DNA of 38,000 bases from Oligoflexia bacterium (GTDB lineage: Bacteria; Bdellovibrionota; Bdellovibrionia; JABDDW01), in NCBI GenBank assembly GCA_023250675.1, contig JAHFAE010000018.1, positions 1 through 38,000 of the forward strand. Direction: 5' to 3'. Below are positions 15,282 to 24,709 of this stretch, piece after piece. The notes below the pieces were generated by a model, which did no database searches, was not told the DNA's origin, and saw only the letters and a list, made by a program, of their open reading frames with translations. Positions within the stretch are counted from its first letter, which is position 1. The number at the start of each line of letters is the position of its first letter. A program made the position numbers and the translations under genes.

Positions 15282-18200
15282 TTAAACTCCATTTGATATT
15301 GTAGGTCTAACCCGAAAATATCCTGAGTAATATTGGATTGTTGTTGGCTCGCCGGTGCTGCCAGATTATCGTATTCTCGCCCCTCGTAAGATCCCAGCAC
15401 TGAAAAGTTTCGATTTAGTTTATATTCGACGTTGACGTCTCGTGTGACCCGATCGCCTATGGTATGGCTATAACTTGTTGAGATCTGAGGCGTCCACTGT
15501 TTCTCCGCGACGACTCTGGGCATTACGACATTTTTAGTGTCGTCAACGGTTTGAGATAGTCTAACATTCACTCCCAATTGCCTTTTCAATTCATGTTGAA
15601 GGGGATTTTGAGATAAGATAAGTCCACCAGCTTGATATCCCTGAATGGCCGATTGATCCCCCGCGTTTTCTTTTTCAAGAGTTTCTTCTGTTACGCCCAG
15701 GGCTAGAAGCGAAATAATGCTTTGCTCTGACATGGGAGGAGAACTTGTCAGTTCGATATTGGGTTTTAACTGGGTCCCTTGAACAAGCAATGAAATGTCT
15801 CGATCCCTTAATCGAGTAGAAGCTAACACGTACAGAACCGCGTTGTTGTCAACGCTGCCCGTAAATCGAGTACGAGCCGTAGTGATGTTAAAGGGCGTCT
15901 CGTGAAAAAAAACTTTTCCATTGGATGTGGCATCGATTTCTCCTTGAAGTATAGGATGTCTTGGATCGCCTTTGATTTGCAGTATTCCTCTAGCCTCTGC
16001 ATCCATCATATCGTTATGCACCGTCATACCCTTGTCAAATTGGGTGGAGATTTCTAGTTCCACTGGGCTAAAATCCTTTTGAAGAATAGGTTTGGGTAGG
16101 TAGGTGCTTCTTTTGATGAGGTTGTCTTGATTTTCGTCCCCGAAGTTTTTTGTAAAACTTCCACCCATAATACTGTAATCGGCTTTGAATAAATACGGAA
16201 ACCAATTGCCGGTGATTCCGAAATGTATATTTCCTTTCGTAATAATGGTGGGATCGGGAATTGAAAGTGTAGCATGAATGAGGTCTCCCGTGAGTTCGGC
16301 TGGAATATCTCGAAAATCCTTAAACAAGATCGTGCCGCCAAGCGAGAGTTGGCCGCCGCCGAATTGCCCGGTACATCGGTTAACAAGGGCTCTCGTTTGA
16401 CTAAACAATAAATCGGCACTGATGTCTTCAAAGGCATGAGGAAGAGCCTCAACTTTAAAAAACCCTTTTGTAACAAAAGCGCTGCCCAACAGATCAGGTT
16501 TTGACGTCGATCCACCGATTTGAGTACTCACTGAAAGCTGCCCACTCATTTCTTTAAAAAATGGTGTTAGAAAGGTGAGAAGACTTAAATCGATTCGGCC
16601 GTTTATATTAAAGTTGAGAAAGTCTTTCTTGCTCTTTGCTCCTGATACTGTGAGTTGGGTGTTGTCCCCATCAATTTGCATTTTATCTACAGAAACGTCG
16701 CCATTTGAAAATCTCACGAAGATAGGAGATGAATTTTCCATTTTTGAAGTGCCGTGGCGAATAAAAAACTTTTCAATATCGACATTCCCTGTGCTTTGCC
16801 AAAAACCACCATGGGCTCCTAAAAGCGAGGCCTTAGCAGTCAGTTCGGTTTCATAATCTTTCTTAAAGTTGGCGCCGCCTATAACTTCCAATAGACCCGA
16901 AAAATCCCATTTTGTAGAGCTAAAATTGAGGTGGAATGGTTCGTCTTCTTTTTCTCCAAACGGATATGTTAGGTCCAGTTTCAATCTATCCTTAAAAATA
17001 TTAGCATTTGCTTTTATCAGAGTCGGAGTCAACTTGGCTTTTAACTCTGAATCGTCTAGAGGTTTTTGGTTGATGCTTGATTGGGTGATTTCTCCTGAGA
17101 TATCTACGTGTGGTCTCAAAATAAAATCTTTTAAATCAAAATTTGCTGTTAAACCTCCTTCCACCCCAGGGGCTGTTGTTCTCATGTATTCGAAATCTGT
17201 TAAATGAAGACTTCGGCCCGCAACAAATAGGTTCATTATTCCGGTAGGAAAAACTTCACCCGTGAGTTTTATTGTACCGTCGCCTTTTTTAAGTCGTACG
17301 TCATCGGCGTAAGCATGACCTTTTACTCCATGCACATCAAATTGCAGGTCTTTAAAAATTTCTCCGGCTACGATTCCTTGGGGAACCTTTGATTTTAAGT
17401 TGTAGGTCAGTGTTGAAAGTTTAAATGGACCTGAAACTTCAAGAGTAGCGCTTCCCGCGCCAGATGCGTTAAAGGGAAGATTCACTTTGCGCGAAAAGAC
17501 TTTTATCAGATCTTCTAGTTCTAATTTGGAGATATTGACTTTTGCTGTAAGACCCGCCGGATTTTGTAGAGAAGCTTTAAGTCGCACTTCAGATTGAGCA
17601 GTGTAGGTGGTTTTTCCGGCGGATCCTAGAATGTCTTTTAAAAATAAACTTCCCTTCTCGTATCTGGCATCAAAAGTATTATTGCCCGTCCAGTAGTCTT
17701 CAAACCAGAAGTCACTTGCTTTTAGTTGAGCATCAAAAACCCCAGTATGGCCGGTGCCACTCGTTGACCCGGTGACTTCAGTGGTGCCTTGAAATTTGAG
17801 TTCACCTAAATTTAAGACATCAGAAAAATTAAGCCTTGAAGTATGGAAGTTAAACTTGAATCCCTTTTCAAAATCCACTTCGCCTACGGCTTCGCCGTGG
17901 GAATCGCCAATAGTTAAAAGACCATGGGGAAAAATAATCTTGTTTTTTTCGACAAGCAAAGTAGAAGTAATCCCAAAGCTTTTCAATGCCACAATAGTTC
18001 TTTGGCCAGTAGGATCATTCTTTTCTTTTTCTGTTTTTAGCCAGAATTGTGATCCGGTCATTTCGCCAGCACATTCTACGTGAATTTTTGGGTAAAGGGT
18101 ACCTTCGCAGGGGACACGGCCCCGCATATCCATATGAAGGGGTACGTCGTCCACTCCCAGATCAATGAGCAATTGATGTAATTCTAGTCCCTCCACAAGT

Positions 18201-19273
18201 AATCGAGTAGAAATTTTATATTCTTTTCCTGTTTTTAGATCCACATCTAGAAGAGAAGCTGTGCCAGCGGCCGATGTCATTCGGATTTCGTCTGACCTCA
18301 AAGTATCAGCCGAATATCTTAGCTTAGATTTGATATCTCCGATTTTGAACTGATCGATTTGGATAGATTGAGAATTTATTTCAGCACTGATCAATGGGGG
18401 CTTATTTTTCTGATGGCGAGCCAAGATTTCAAAACTTAAATCTCCCTTCATCACAGGAAGGGGGTATTCGGGGAAAAAAGTTTTCATAAACTCAGTAAAT
18501 TCGTTGAGCTCCACGTGGGACACGGTTCGTCCATTGACAACTCCCCAGTCAAAATGGGTTAACGAACCTCGGCCCACTCCTCGAGCCACGATAAAGCTTT
18601 TTCCTTGGGTCACCTTTAGTGCTGATATTTCTAAAGCATCCTTTTCTGCTATAATCCTAGTAGCAATGCCCAATGTAGAGAGACTTTCAGGTTTGCTCGG
18701 TCTCTTAACATAGATTTCTGGACCAAAAATTTCAAGCCTTGCCGCATCACTGGTTTTTTCTAGATTTGTTCCGAAATGGGTGAGTTGAAAAACAAAATCT
18801 GCGTCTTTAATGCGTCCCAAGACTTCGGCATTTTTGACAACAATTTTTCGAACGGGAAGAGAAATGATTTCGTTCCATGGAAGCTCAAAAGGAGCCGGAA
18901 CTGTTTGAGTCTTGGGTTTGGGTTTCAAAGTCAGATTCAACTTCGGGCTGTCAATAATGAACGTTCCGATTTCAAATCGACCTGCGACCAATGCGCTGGC
19001 GCCTAGAGTAACGGTGATGGCGCGGGCAGTAAAGGGATCAAGAGTTTCTTCTAAAGATTTCTTAGGGACACCTGATACACCAAGAATAGTGATCCCCGGG
19101 GGAAGGACCTCAAATTCTACAAATTTTGCATCAAATTCAATAGGCAATTTTTCTTTTGAAACTTCGCGGATTTTTTCTAAAATCCATAACTTCAAACGTG
19201 GGAGTTCTCTAGAATAGGCGATTCCGAATAGTACAAAAAATACTGAGATTAAAAAATATTTAACGAATCTCAC
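15278..19273 (-). CDS. tamB: TamB-like translocation and assembly protein (DUF490)
   Basis: About 1330 aa: one N-terminal membrane anchor ('FVKYFLISVFFVLFGIAY'), a very long beta-rich repetitive body of AsmA/TamB type, and the C-terminal DUF490 domain with 'LKPNIELTSSPPMSEQSII' and 'SLLALGV'. TamB spans the periplasm and is thought to carry lipids or help outer-membrane proteins with TamA. I prefer GTG 19273, which overlaps the upstream TPR stop as GTGA like the other junctions of this operon and has GGGAG upstream. ATG 19291 would add six residues and has no ribosome site. Next comes the Omp85 gene, the classic TamA-TamB partnership in reversed order. Confidence 0.9.
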   Translation of the reverse strand: MRFVKYFLISVFFVLFGIAYSRELPRLKLWILEKIREVSKEKLPIEFDAKFVEFEVLPPGITILGVSGVPKKSLEETLDPFTARAITVTLGASALVAGRFEIGTFIIDSPKLNLTLKPKPKTQTVPAPFELPWNEIISLPVRKIVVKNAEVLGRIKDADFVFQLTHFGTNLEKTSDAARLEIFGPEIYVKRPSKPESLSTLGIATRIIAEKDALEISALKVTQGKSFIVARGVGRGSLTHFDWGVVNGRTVSHVELNEFTEFMKTFFPEYPLPVMKGDLSFEILARHQKNKPPLISAEINSQSIQIDQFKIGDIKSKLRYSADTLRSDEIRMTSAAGTASLLDVDLKTGKEYKISTRLLVEGLELHQLLIDLGVDDVPLHMDMRGRVPCEGTLYPKIHVECAGEMTGSQFWLKTEKEKNDPTGQRTIVALKSFGITSTLLVEKNKIIFPHGLLTIGDSHGEAVGEVDFEKGFKFNFHTSRLNFSDVLNLGELKFQGTTEVTGSTSGTGHTGVFDAQLKASDFWFEDYWTGNNTFDARYEKGSLFLKDILGSAGKTTYTAQSEVRLKASLQNPAGLTAKVNISKLELEDLIKVFSRKVNLPFNASGAGSATLEVSGPFKLSTLTYNLKSKVPQGIVAGEIFKDLQFDVHGVKGHAYADDVRLKKGDGTIKLTGEVFPTGIMNLFVAGRSLHLTDFEYMRTTAPGVEGGLTANFDLKDFILRPHVDISGEITQSSINQKPLDDSELKAKLTPTLIKANANIFKDRLKLDLTYPFGEKEDEPFHLNFSSTKWDFSGLLEVIGGANFKKDYETELTAKASLLGAHGGFWQSTGNVDIEKFFIRHGTSKMENSSPIFVRFSNGDVSVDKMQIDGDNTQLTVSGAKSKKDFLNFNINGRIDLSLLTFLTPFFKEMSGQLSVSTQIGGSTSKPDLLGSAFVTKGFFKVEALPHAFEDISADLLFSQTRALVNRCTGQFGGGQLSLGGTILFKDFRDIPAELTGDLIHATLSIPDPTIITKGNIHFGITGNWFPYLFKADYSIMGGSFTKNFGDENQDNLIKRSTYLPKPILQKDFSPVELEISTQFDKGMTVHNDMMDAEARGILQIKGDPRHPILQGEIDATSNGKVFFHETPFNITTARTRFTGSVDNNAVLYVLASTRLRDRDISLLVQGTQLKPNIELTSSPPMSEQSIISLLALGVTEETLEKENAGDQSAIQGYQAGGLILSQNPLQHELKRQLGVNVRLSQTVDDTKNVVMPRVVAEKQWTPQISTSYSHTIGDRVTRDVNVEYKLNRNFSVLGSYEGREYDNLAAPASQQQSNITQDIFGLDLQYQMEFK

Positions 19274-20343
19274 TTGGATTGGGACTCCCATTCTTTAATG
19301 AGTAGACTTGAATCCCTGTAGTTGGGTCGGTGAATTAATAGACCCTTTAATACGTTCACCGCTTGCTCTTGGTCACCAAGACCGTTAAATGCAAGGGCAG
19401 AAAAATAAAGTGCCGCGTGAATGGACTCATGATCTTCAAACTGTGTCTTTAATACCTCTTGGCTGATTTGGAGTGCCTCAGCGAAGTGTTTATTGGCAAG
19501 AAGAAGTTCAATTTCAAAGAGTTTTTCCTTTTGTTGCCAATTTTTTCTTTGGCTCTGAAGAATGAGAAGGGCATCTTTTTCAAAACCCATTTGATGAAGG
19601 CCCACGGCCAAATGGTAAGCTGAACTAATATCTAATTCTGACTTTATTTTTTCAAGAGCTTCCTTGAGTTCTGACCATTGGGGCGATTCTTCTATTTTGT
19701 TTTGATTTTCGGCGAGATTGTCGTGTTGACGACGTATTTTTTTAACGGCGTTATCTAAGTCCATGTCGTCTAAGTTTCGAAGATGTTCTAGGGCCGTTGC
19801 GTCGTCGGGGTACACTGCCAATATTTGAAGGAGAGATTTTCGCATGTCTTCTGTCATGCCTTCGTTTTTGAAAATCGTAGCCTCATTGAGAATATTTTGG
19901 CGCCATCGCTCTTTTTGATCTTTTAGTTCTTGGTATTCTGATTCTAAAATCTTTGACCATCTTAAATCGCCGTGATTTTTTCGAATTGCGAAAAGGGCAA
20001 GTCTAAAAAGATCTTTATCTCGCGTGGCACCGGTGAGAATGGCATCGGCAAGTTCTTTGCTGATTTCAGTGAAATGGCTGAGGACTTCAATAATCAGGGC
20101 CCAAGGAACCATGCTTCTTGCATTTAAATCGTGCCGCAGTATTCGGACTATGGGAGAAAAAAAACCGTTGAGAATGCAGTATCGACCTATAACAAGTTTG
20201 GATTCGATCGAGAAATGACCTTGGCTCCAGGACTTGAGCAATTCGTCCGCTATAAAGGTGGGTAGTTTGCCTTTTTTTTCTTGCCGATGAATCCAAATTT
20301 CTAAGGAATTGGGTTCACGTGGCAGCGCAAAAGTGTCATCCAT
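19270..20343 (-). CDS. TPR-containing protein heading the TamB-Omp85 operon
   Basis: 357 aa, soluble-looking, no signal peptide. Helical repeats are evident: 'SSAYHLAVGLHQMGFEKDAL', 'ELLLANKHFAEALQISQEVL' and 'ALYFSALAFNGLGDQEQAV' in the C-terminal third, TPR type, and a charged helical middle (about 140-230) with probable coiled-coil character. The specific function is unknown. Its 3' end overlaps the start of tamB, so it probably works with, or is regulated with, the envelope assembly pair. A cytoplasmic scaffold role is inferred from the lack of an export signal. Confidence 0.75.
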   Translation of the reverse strand: MDDTFALPREPNSLEIWIHRQEKKGKLPTFIADELLKSWSQGHFSIESKLVIGRYCILNGFFSPIVRILRHDLNARSMVPWALIIEVLSHFTEISKELADAILTGATRDKDLFRLALFAIRKNHGDLRWSKILESEYQELKDQKERWRQNILNEATIFKNEGMTEDMRKSLLQILAVYPDDATALEHLRNLDDMDLDNAVKKIRRQHDNLAENQNKIEESPQWSELKEALEKIKSELDISSAYHLAVGLHQMGFEKDALLILQSQRKNWQQKEKLFEIELLLANKHFAEALQISQEVLKTQFEDHESIHAALYFSALAFNGLGDQEQAVNVLKGLLIHRPNYRDSSLLIKEWESQSK

Positions 20344-20505
20344 GACGCTTCTCTCTGTTCTTCCTCTATTTTAAGGATGACACCTGGTGCCACTCAATCA
20401 TTGATTTAGTAATAATTTAAATTAATTAGTCGACTTTTATGCAGCGAACAAATCTTGATGACATTTTTTTATTTTTGCCGGCTGAATCGACGAGGCGCGC
20501 CAATA

Positions 20506-21078
20506 TTATTTATTCATTTTTTCGATATACTGATCGGTTCTTGTATCGACTTTTATCAAGTCTCCTTCTTTGAGGTGAAGGGGAACCTGGACCGACGCTC
20601 CCGTTTCAAGTTTTGCAACTTTGCTGCCACCGCTGACCGTGTTGCCACGGACACCCGGGTCGGTTTCTACAATTTTTAATACGACGCTATTGGGAAGGTC
20701 CAGACCAATGGCTTTACCGTTGAAAAAGAGAATAAATATCGTAAGGTTCTCGATCAGGTAGTTCGCTGCTGCACCAACATTTTCTGGTTGAAGTTGGAGC
20801 TGTTCATAATTTGCAGTGTCCATAAAGTTAAATCCATTTTCATCTTTATAAAGAAACTGCATCTCTTTTTGAATCACATCGGGGACATTGAATTTTTCTC
20901 CACTTTTAAAAGTTTTTTCTAGATTGGCGCCAGTCATGAGGTTTCTCAATTTTGTTCTCGTAAAGGCGTTTCCCTTGCCCGGCTTTACATGTTGAAAGTC
21001 AACAATTACCCAGGGGACCCCTTCAATTTCTACTTTGAGCCCTTTTCTGAAATCTGATACTTCGTAAACGAGCGCCAT
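20506..21078 (-). CDS. efp: Translation elongation factor P
   Basis: 190 aa, full length for the family, with the KOW-like domain, middle OB domain and C-terminal OB domain. The tip loop 'HVKPGKGNAFTRTKLRNL' carries K35, the position equivalent to the lysine that is beta-lysylated in Escherichia coli (K34). EF-P relieves ribosome stalling at polyproline stretches; the window contains at least one rich client, the LysM protein at 32050 with PPPPLEE and ELPPPPQEE segments. GGAGG lies 5 nt before the ATG. No modification gene (epmA or epmB) is next to it. Confidence 0.97.
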   Translation of the reverse strand: MALVYEVSDFRKGLKVEIEGVPWVIVDFQHVKPGKGNAFTRTKLRNLMTGANLEKTFKSGEKFNVPDVIQKEMQFLYKDENGFNFMDTANYEQLQLQPENVGAAANYLIENLTIFILFFNGKAIGLDLPNSVVLKIVETDPGVRGNTVSGGSKVAKLETGASVQVPLHLKEGDLIKVDTRTDQYIEKMNK

Positions 21079-21135
21079 GGTGCCTCCAATTAAACGATTG
21101 ACGGTATCATCCTGTATACCGAGACTGGTTCTTAA

Positions 21136-21930
21136 TCAAGCTTTTCGACGGGATTCAATAGCTGAGAGGATGGCCTGTAGTTTATTGATTTTCTCTACTT
21201 TTTCATCTTTTTCTAGGGGTGAAATGAGTTCCCCAATGTCAAAATCTGTATTGGTAATACTGTCAATTTTTTCTTTTCGTTTGATAACTTCTAGATGATC
21301 GGAGAATTTGCCAAGTAAACCCTGAATTTGAGTCTTCGCGGCGGCCCAATCGCCTCGATCAAACCGGGCATCCCAAAGGGCCAAATCGCGGTCAAGCTCT
21401 TCAGAAATGGGGGCCGTCGGTTCAATGGCGCCGTTTTGTGGCTCGTCTATTTCGGCGAGCCTTTTCAAGGAGTAATCATCTTCAGTATTGTCTAAATCTT
21501 GGATATCCACGCCGGTAAAAACTTTAGCTTCAAGGTCTCTCACCGTTTTAAAAATATTTTCGTCATGAGGATTTAAAAACAAAACCATCTTGTAGGCGTT
21601 AAGGGCCTCGGTGGGTTTTTTAAGCTTAATATAACATTGCGCTAAAATCTGATGGGCCAATATATTTTCAGGCGACAATCCCACAGCTACTTTGAGTTGG
21701 TCGATGGCTGTTAAGAATTGGTTTTTTTGAAAATAGCATTTGCCAAGTGCCACACGGCCACTAGCAAACTGTGGATGACGCTTCACTCCGCTCTTTGCTA
21801 AGTCAATGGCCTCATCGATAAGTCCCATTCGACGATACGCCTCCGCTAAGGGGGCAAATACTTTTGATGAAGGATCTTTTTCATAAATAAGTTGATATCG
21901 TTCAATAAAGGAACTGACGTCTAGAGCCAT
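21136..21930 (-). CDS. TPR protein upstream of efp
   Basis: 264 aa, no signal peptide. The first 140 residues form about four TPR units ('VFAPLAEAYRRMGLIDEAID', 'GRVALGKCYFQKNQFLTAID', 'AHQILAQCYIKLKKPTEALN' and a less regular one). An acidic linker (about 145-190) and a charged C-terminal helix follow. It starts only 83 nt from ruvC on the opposite strand, so a divergent promoter must lie in 21931-22012. The gap to efp is 57 nt, and co-transcription is likely. No precise function can be given. Confidence 0.8.
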   Translation of the reverse strand: MALDVSSFIERYQLIYEKDPSSKVFAPLAEAYRRMGLIDEAIDLAKSGVKRHPQFASGRVALGKCYFQKNQFLTAIDQLKVAVGLSPENILAHQILAQCYIKLKKPTEALNAYKMVLFLNPHDENIFKTVRDLEAKVFTGVDIQDLDNTEDDYSLKRLAEIDEPQNGAIEPTAPISEELDRDLALWDARFDRGDWAAAKTQIQGLLGKFSDHLEVIKRKEKIDSITNTDFDIGELISPLEKDEKVEKINKLQAILSAIESRRKA

Positions 21931-22012
21931 ACTCTAAAGAGTTATCACACCCAATGGTTGCTTTCAACTTTTCAGATAGATTATGTCAGAAGCGTTTGAT
22001 AGGTTACTTGCC

Positions 22013-22519
22013 ATGGCATTGGTATTGGGAGTGGACCCCGGGAGTCTTTTAACCGGGTACGGAATAGTAAATGAAGTTAGTGGCTGTCTTCATTGCGTCG
22101 CCTTCGGTGTTTTAGAAGGAAAACCTAAAGATAGTTTTTCACAGCGACTTCTTCAAATTGGAGAATCTCTTTCAGAAATAATTCGCGAATACAAACCAAA
22201 GGCCATGGCACTGGAGAAATCCTTTTATGCGAAAAATCCAGACAGTGCCACCAAACTTGGCCAGGTTCGTGGTGTTTGTATGTATGTGGCTGCTAAGGCT
22301 CGCGTGCCCATTTACGAGTACAGCCCCACCGAAATAAAGTCCCAGATTGTCGGCAACGGCCGGGCGGGCAAAGACCAGGTTCAGTTTGTGGTTCAAGTTC
22401 TTCTTGGGCTGCCAGCTATGAAAAAATTTGATATGAGCGATGCCTTGGCATTGGCCATTCATCATGTGAGATGGTCTATGACCCAAGTGCGAATGCAAGA
22501 AAGAGAAATACAGCAATGA
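22013..22519 (+). CDS. ruvC: Holliday junction endonuclease RuvC
   Basis: 168 aa when started at ATG 22013, which gives the usual beginning 'MALVLGVDPGSLLTGYGIV'; an ATG at 21983 would add ten unusual residues. The four catalytic acids are D8, E69 (in 'MALEKSFYAKNPDSA'), D140 and D143 (in 'KKFDMSDALALAIHH'), corresponding to D7, E66, D138 and D141 of Escherichia coli. It cleaves Holliday junctions in the RuvABC resolvasome. The stop overlaps the ruvA ATG (ATGA, 22516-22519). Confidence 0.95.
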   Translation: MALVLGVDPGSLLTGYGIVNEVSGCLHCVAFGVLEGKPKDSFSQRLLQIGESLSEIIREYKPKAMALEKSFYAKNPDSATKLGQVRGVCMYVAAKARVPIYEYSPTEIKSQIVGNGRAGKDQVQFVVQVLLGLPAMKKFDMSDALALAIHHVRWSMTQVRMQEREIQQ

Positions 22520-23127
22520 TTGCTTACCTCAACGGGACTCTCATAGACAAAAAAGAATTAGCCGTAGTGGTGGATGTCAATGGAGTAGGGTACGAAGTCT
22601 TTTGTGCTCGAAGTATTGTAGAAAATATGGGACCCGTAGGCGGGACTTGCCGACTTTTTGTTCATACCCAATACCGAACCGATGGAGCTTCACTTTTTGG
22701 GTTTTCATCCCAACAAGAAAAAGATCTCTTTTTGTCATTGATCAAAGTTGATTCAGTGGGCCCCAAAAGTGCATTAAATATTATGTCTGCAGCCCCGTGG
22801 CGGGAAATCGCCCATCTTATCGAAGAAGGAAGTGTGGCCCAATTGGCGAAACTTCCCAAAATAAGTAAAAAAACTGCAGAACATCTGGTCGTTAAACTAA
22901 AAGGCAAATTGGGTGATTTATTTTTTGAAGATGGTGGAATACAAACAAATAATAATGGCACTCAAGTTCGAATGCTGAGAAGCGAAACGCAGACAGCCCT
23001 TTCTCATCTTGGATACAAATCAATTGAAATTGACCGGGCTCTCAATGAATTAGACGAGAATATTTGGTCGTCTGATTTTCAGACTGTATTACGGTCAGCT
23101 TTGAATCACCTTTCAGGAAATATTTAG
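22516..23127 (+). CDS. ruvA: Holliday junction branch migration protein RuvA
   Basis: 203 aa from ATG 22516 ('[20 protein letters not shown]', then 'GVGYEVFC'), typical of the N-terminal OB fold. The helix-hairpin-helix region contains '[14 protein letters not shown]' and '[17 protein letters not shown]', and the C-terminal domain III ('[19 protein letters not shown]') contacts RuvB. The tetramer binds the four-way junction and loads RuvB. An upstream ATG at 22471 lies inside ruvC and is rejected. ruvB follows after 11 nt. Confidence 0.96.
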   Translation: MIAYLNGTLIDKKELAVVVDVNGVGYEVFCARSIVENMGPVGGTCRLFVHTQYRTDGASLFGFSSQQEKDLFLSLIKVDSVGPKSALNIMSAAPWREIAHLIEEGSVAQLAKLPKISKKTAEHLVVKLKGKLGDLFFEDGGIQTNNNGTQVRMLRSETQTALSHLGYKSIEIDRALNELDENIWSSDFQTVLRSALNHLSGNI

Positions 23128-23138
23128 GGGATTGGACT

Positions 23139-24212
23139 ATGGAAGCTTCAAACAAAAATTCAATATTAAATCAGAATCCAATACTTGATGAACTAAACGA
23201 TGAAAAATCACTAAGACCGGAGAGTTTAGAACACTTTCCGGGGCAAGATAAAATTAAGGCAAATCTCAAAGTATTCATAGAGGCCGCAAAAAAAAGGCAT
23301 GAGTCATTAGATCACTGTCTTTTTTATGGTCCACCTGGATTGGGAAAAACAACTCTAGCCCATATTATAGCTCGCACAATGGATGTCGAAATGAAAACCA
23401 CGTCTGGGCCTGCCCTTGATAAAAAAGGGGATTTGGCTGCAATATTGACCAATTTAAAACCAAATAGCATTTTGTTTATCGACGAAATTCACCGGCTAAA
23501 TCAAATTGTAGAAGAATATCTTTATTCGGCCATGGAAGATTTTTGCTTAGACATGATTACAGGAGAAGGTCTGGGCGCTCGAACCATGAAATTTCAACTT
23601 CCGCGATTTACTTTAATTGGAGCCACAACAAGAGCGGGGATGTTGACATCGCCCTTACGAGATCGCTTTGGCATCGTGGCTCGACTAGAATTTTATAGAC
23701 CAAGTGATCTGGTGGCAATTTTGCAGAGAAGTTCCAACATTCTTGTCGCGAATCTAAAAGCAAATGCTGCTTCAGAAATTGCCAATAGATCACGGGGTAC
23801 ACCAAGAATCGCTAATCGCCTTTTAAAGCGCGTGAGAGATTTTGCCCAAGTGAGAAATAACGGTGTCATCGATCTTCAAATTGCTCAATCAGCCTTAGAA
23901 GCTTTAGAAGTTGACCGGGCTGGCCTTGATGCCATGGACAGGAAAATTCTAATATGTATTATCGAAAAATTTGCCGGTGGCCCAACGGGCATTGATACAC
24001 TGGCCGCAGCCATCAACGAAGAGCGAGAAACCATTGAAGACGTCTATGAACCTTTTCTCATTCAAGAGGGCTTTTTGATGAAAACTTCAAGGGGCCGATG
24101 TGCAATGCCTTTAGCCTATGAACATCTAGGGTTTAAGGTCCCGCCTCGTTCGCCGGCAAATGCATTGACAAAAGCTCCGACCCCAGAAGATGTCCAACCG
24201 AACTTATTTTAA
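23139..24212 (+). CDS. ruvB: Holliday junction branch migration helicase RuvB
   Basis: 357 aa AAA+ motor. Walker A is 'GPPGLGKTT' (64-72), Walker B 'FIDEIH' (113-118), sensor 1 lies in '[10 protein letters not shown]', and the sensor 2 arginine is in '[18 protein letters not shown]'. The C-terminal winged helix ends with '[14 protein letters not shown]', characteristic of RuvB ('R.A...A..HL'). It powers branch migration with RuvA. Last gene of the ruvC-ruvA-ruvB operon. Confidence 0.97.
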   Translation: MEASNKNSILNQNPILDELNDEKSLRPESLEHFPGQDKIKANLKVFIEAAKKRHESLDHCLFYGPPGLGKTTLAHIIARTMDVEMKTTSGPALDKKGDLAAILTNLKPNSILFIDEIHRLNQIVEEYLYSAMEDFCLDMITGEGLGARTMKFQLPRFTLIGATTRAGMLTSPLRDRFGIVARLEFYRPSDLVAILQRSSNILVANLKANAASEIANRSRGTPRIANRLLKRVRDFAQVRNNGVIDLQIAQSALEALEVDRAGLDAMDRKILICIIEKFAGGPTGIDTLAAAINEERETIEDVYEPFLIQEGFLMKTSRGRCAMPLAYEHLGFKVPPRSPANALTKAPTPEDVQPNLF

Positions 24213-24266
24213 TAAATTAATCAAAATTGATCTGGGATCAATTTCGCCAATGAGACTTTAAAGATA

Positions 24267-24503
24267 TTATTCGCCCGTGTAGAAGCACTGAAAAACGCGG
24301 CCCCGATAGCCATCGGTTTTTCCTGTTCGCTCACACGTTTTATCAAAGAAATCCACATTAGCTTTTTTAGGATGTGAAGGCACTGGCGCTTGCCCGATGT
24401 AAAACATGTTATCTTGGTAGTCAGTTGTTTCGGAATAGTGATCCGAAGCGCATCCGCAAATTGAAATCCAGAGAACTAGACCAATCCATTTCCAGTTATT
24501 CAT
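24267..24503 (-). CDS. Small putative lipoprotein
   Basis: 78 aa. A hydrophobic stretch 'WIGLVLWISICGCAS' ends in a lipobox-like ICGC, so the mature protein would begin at the second Cys and carry lipid. The rest is short, polar, and has two further Cys residues (in 'KTCERTGKTDGYRGRVFQCF') that could form a disulfide in the periplasm. No family recognised. It lies alone between ruvB and lpxC, on the strand opposite to both. Confidence 0.6.
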   Translation of the reverse strand: MNNWKWIGLVLWISICGCASDHYSETTDYQDNMFYIGQAPVPSHPKKANVDFFDKTCERTGKTDGYRGRVFQCFYTGE

Positions 24504-24709
24504 CTAATAAAATTATCGGTCAAAGATGTTTCTTTTTTGAATCATATTTTTCATTTGATGTTGCAAATATACCACAATTTGTACTAGTCATTAGTTCCAT
24601 GGACCATAGTTTGAGATTGAGTAAAGTCTTGAAATTACAAAATGTTATAAGATTTTTAGATAGGTCTAGTTTGTCCGGCATGATCATTGCGTAAGAAAGT
24701 AGTATAACT

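Noticed and set aside
15300-19217. Many forward-strand frames opposite tamB and the Omp85 gene
   Set aside because: They are shadows of the strongly supported reverse-strand genes, with no family resemblance, no ribosome sites and unnatural composition.
20340-20375. Third copy of the island leader core (AGAGGAAGAAC on the reverse strand)
   Set aside because: It lacks the CCCC half and has no flanking complementary stem; the similarity is limited to a purine-rich run.
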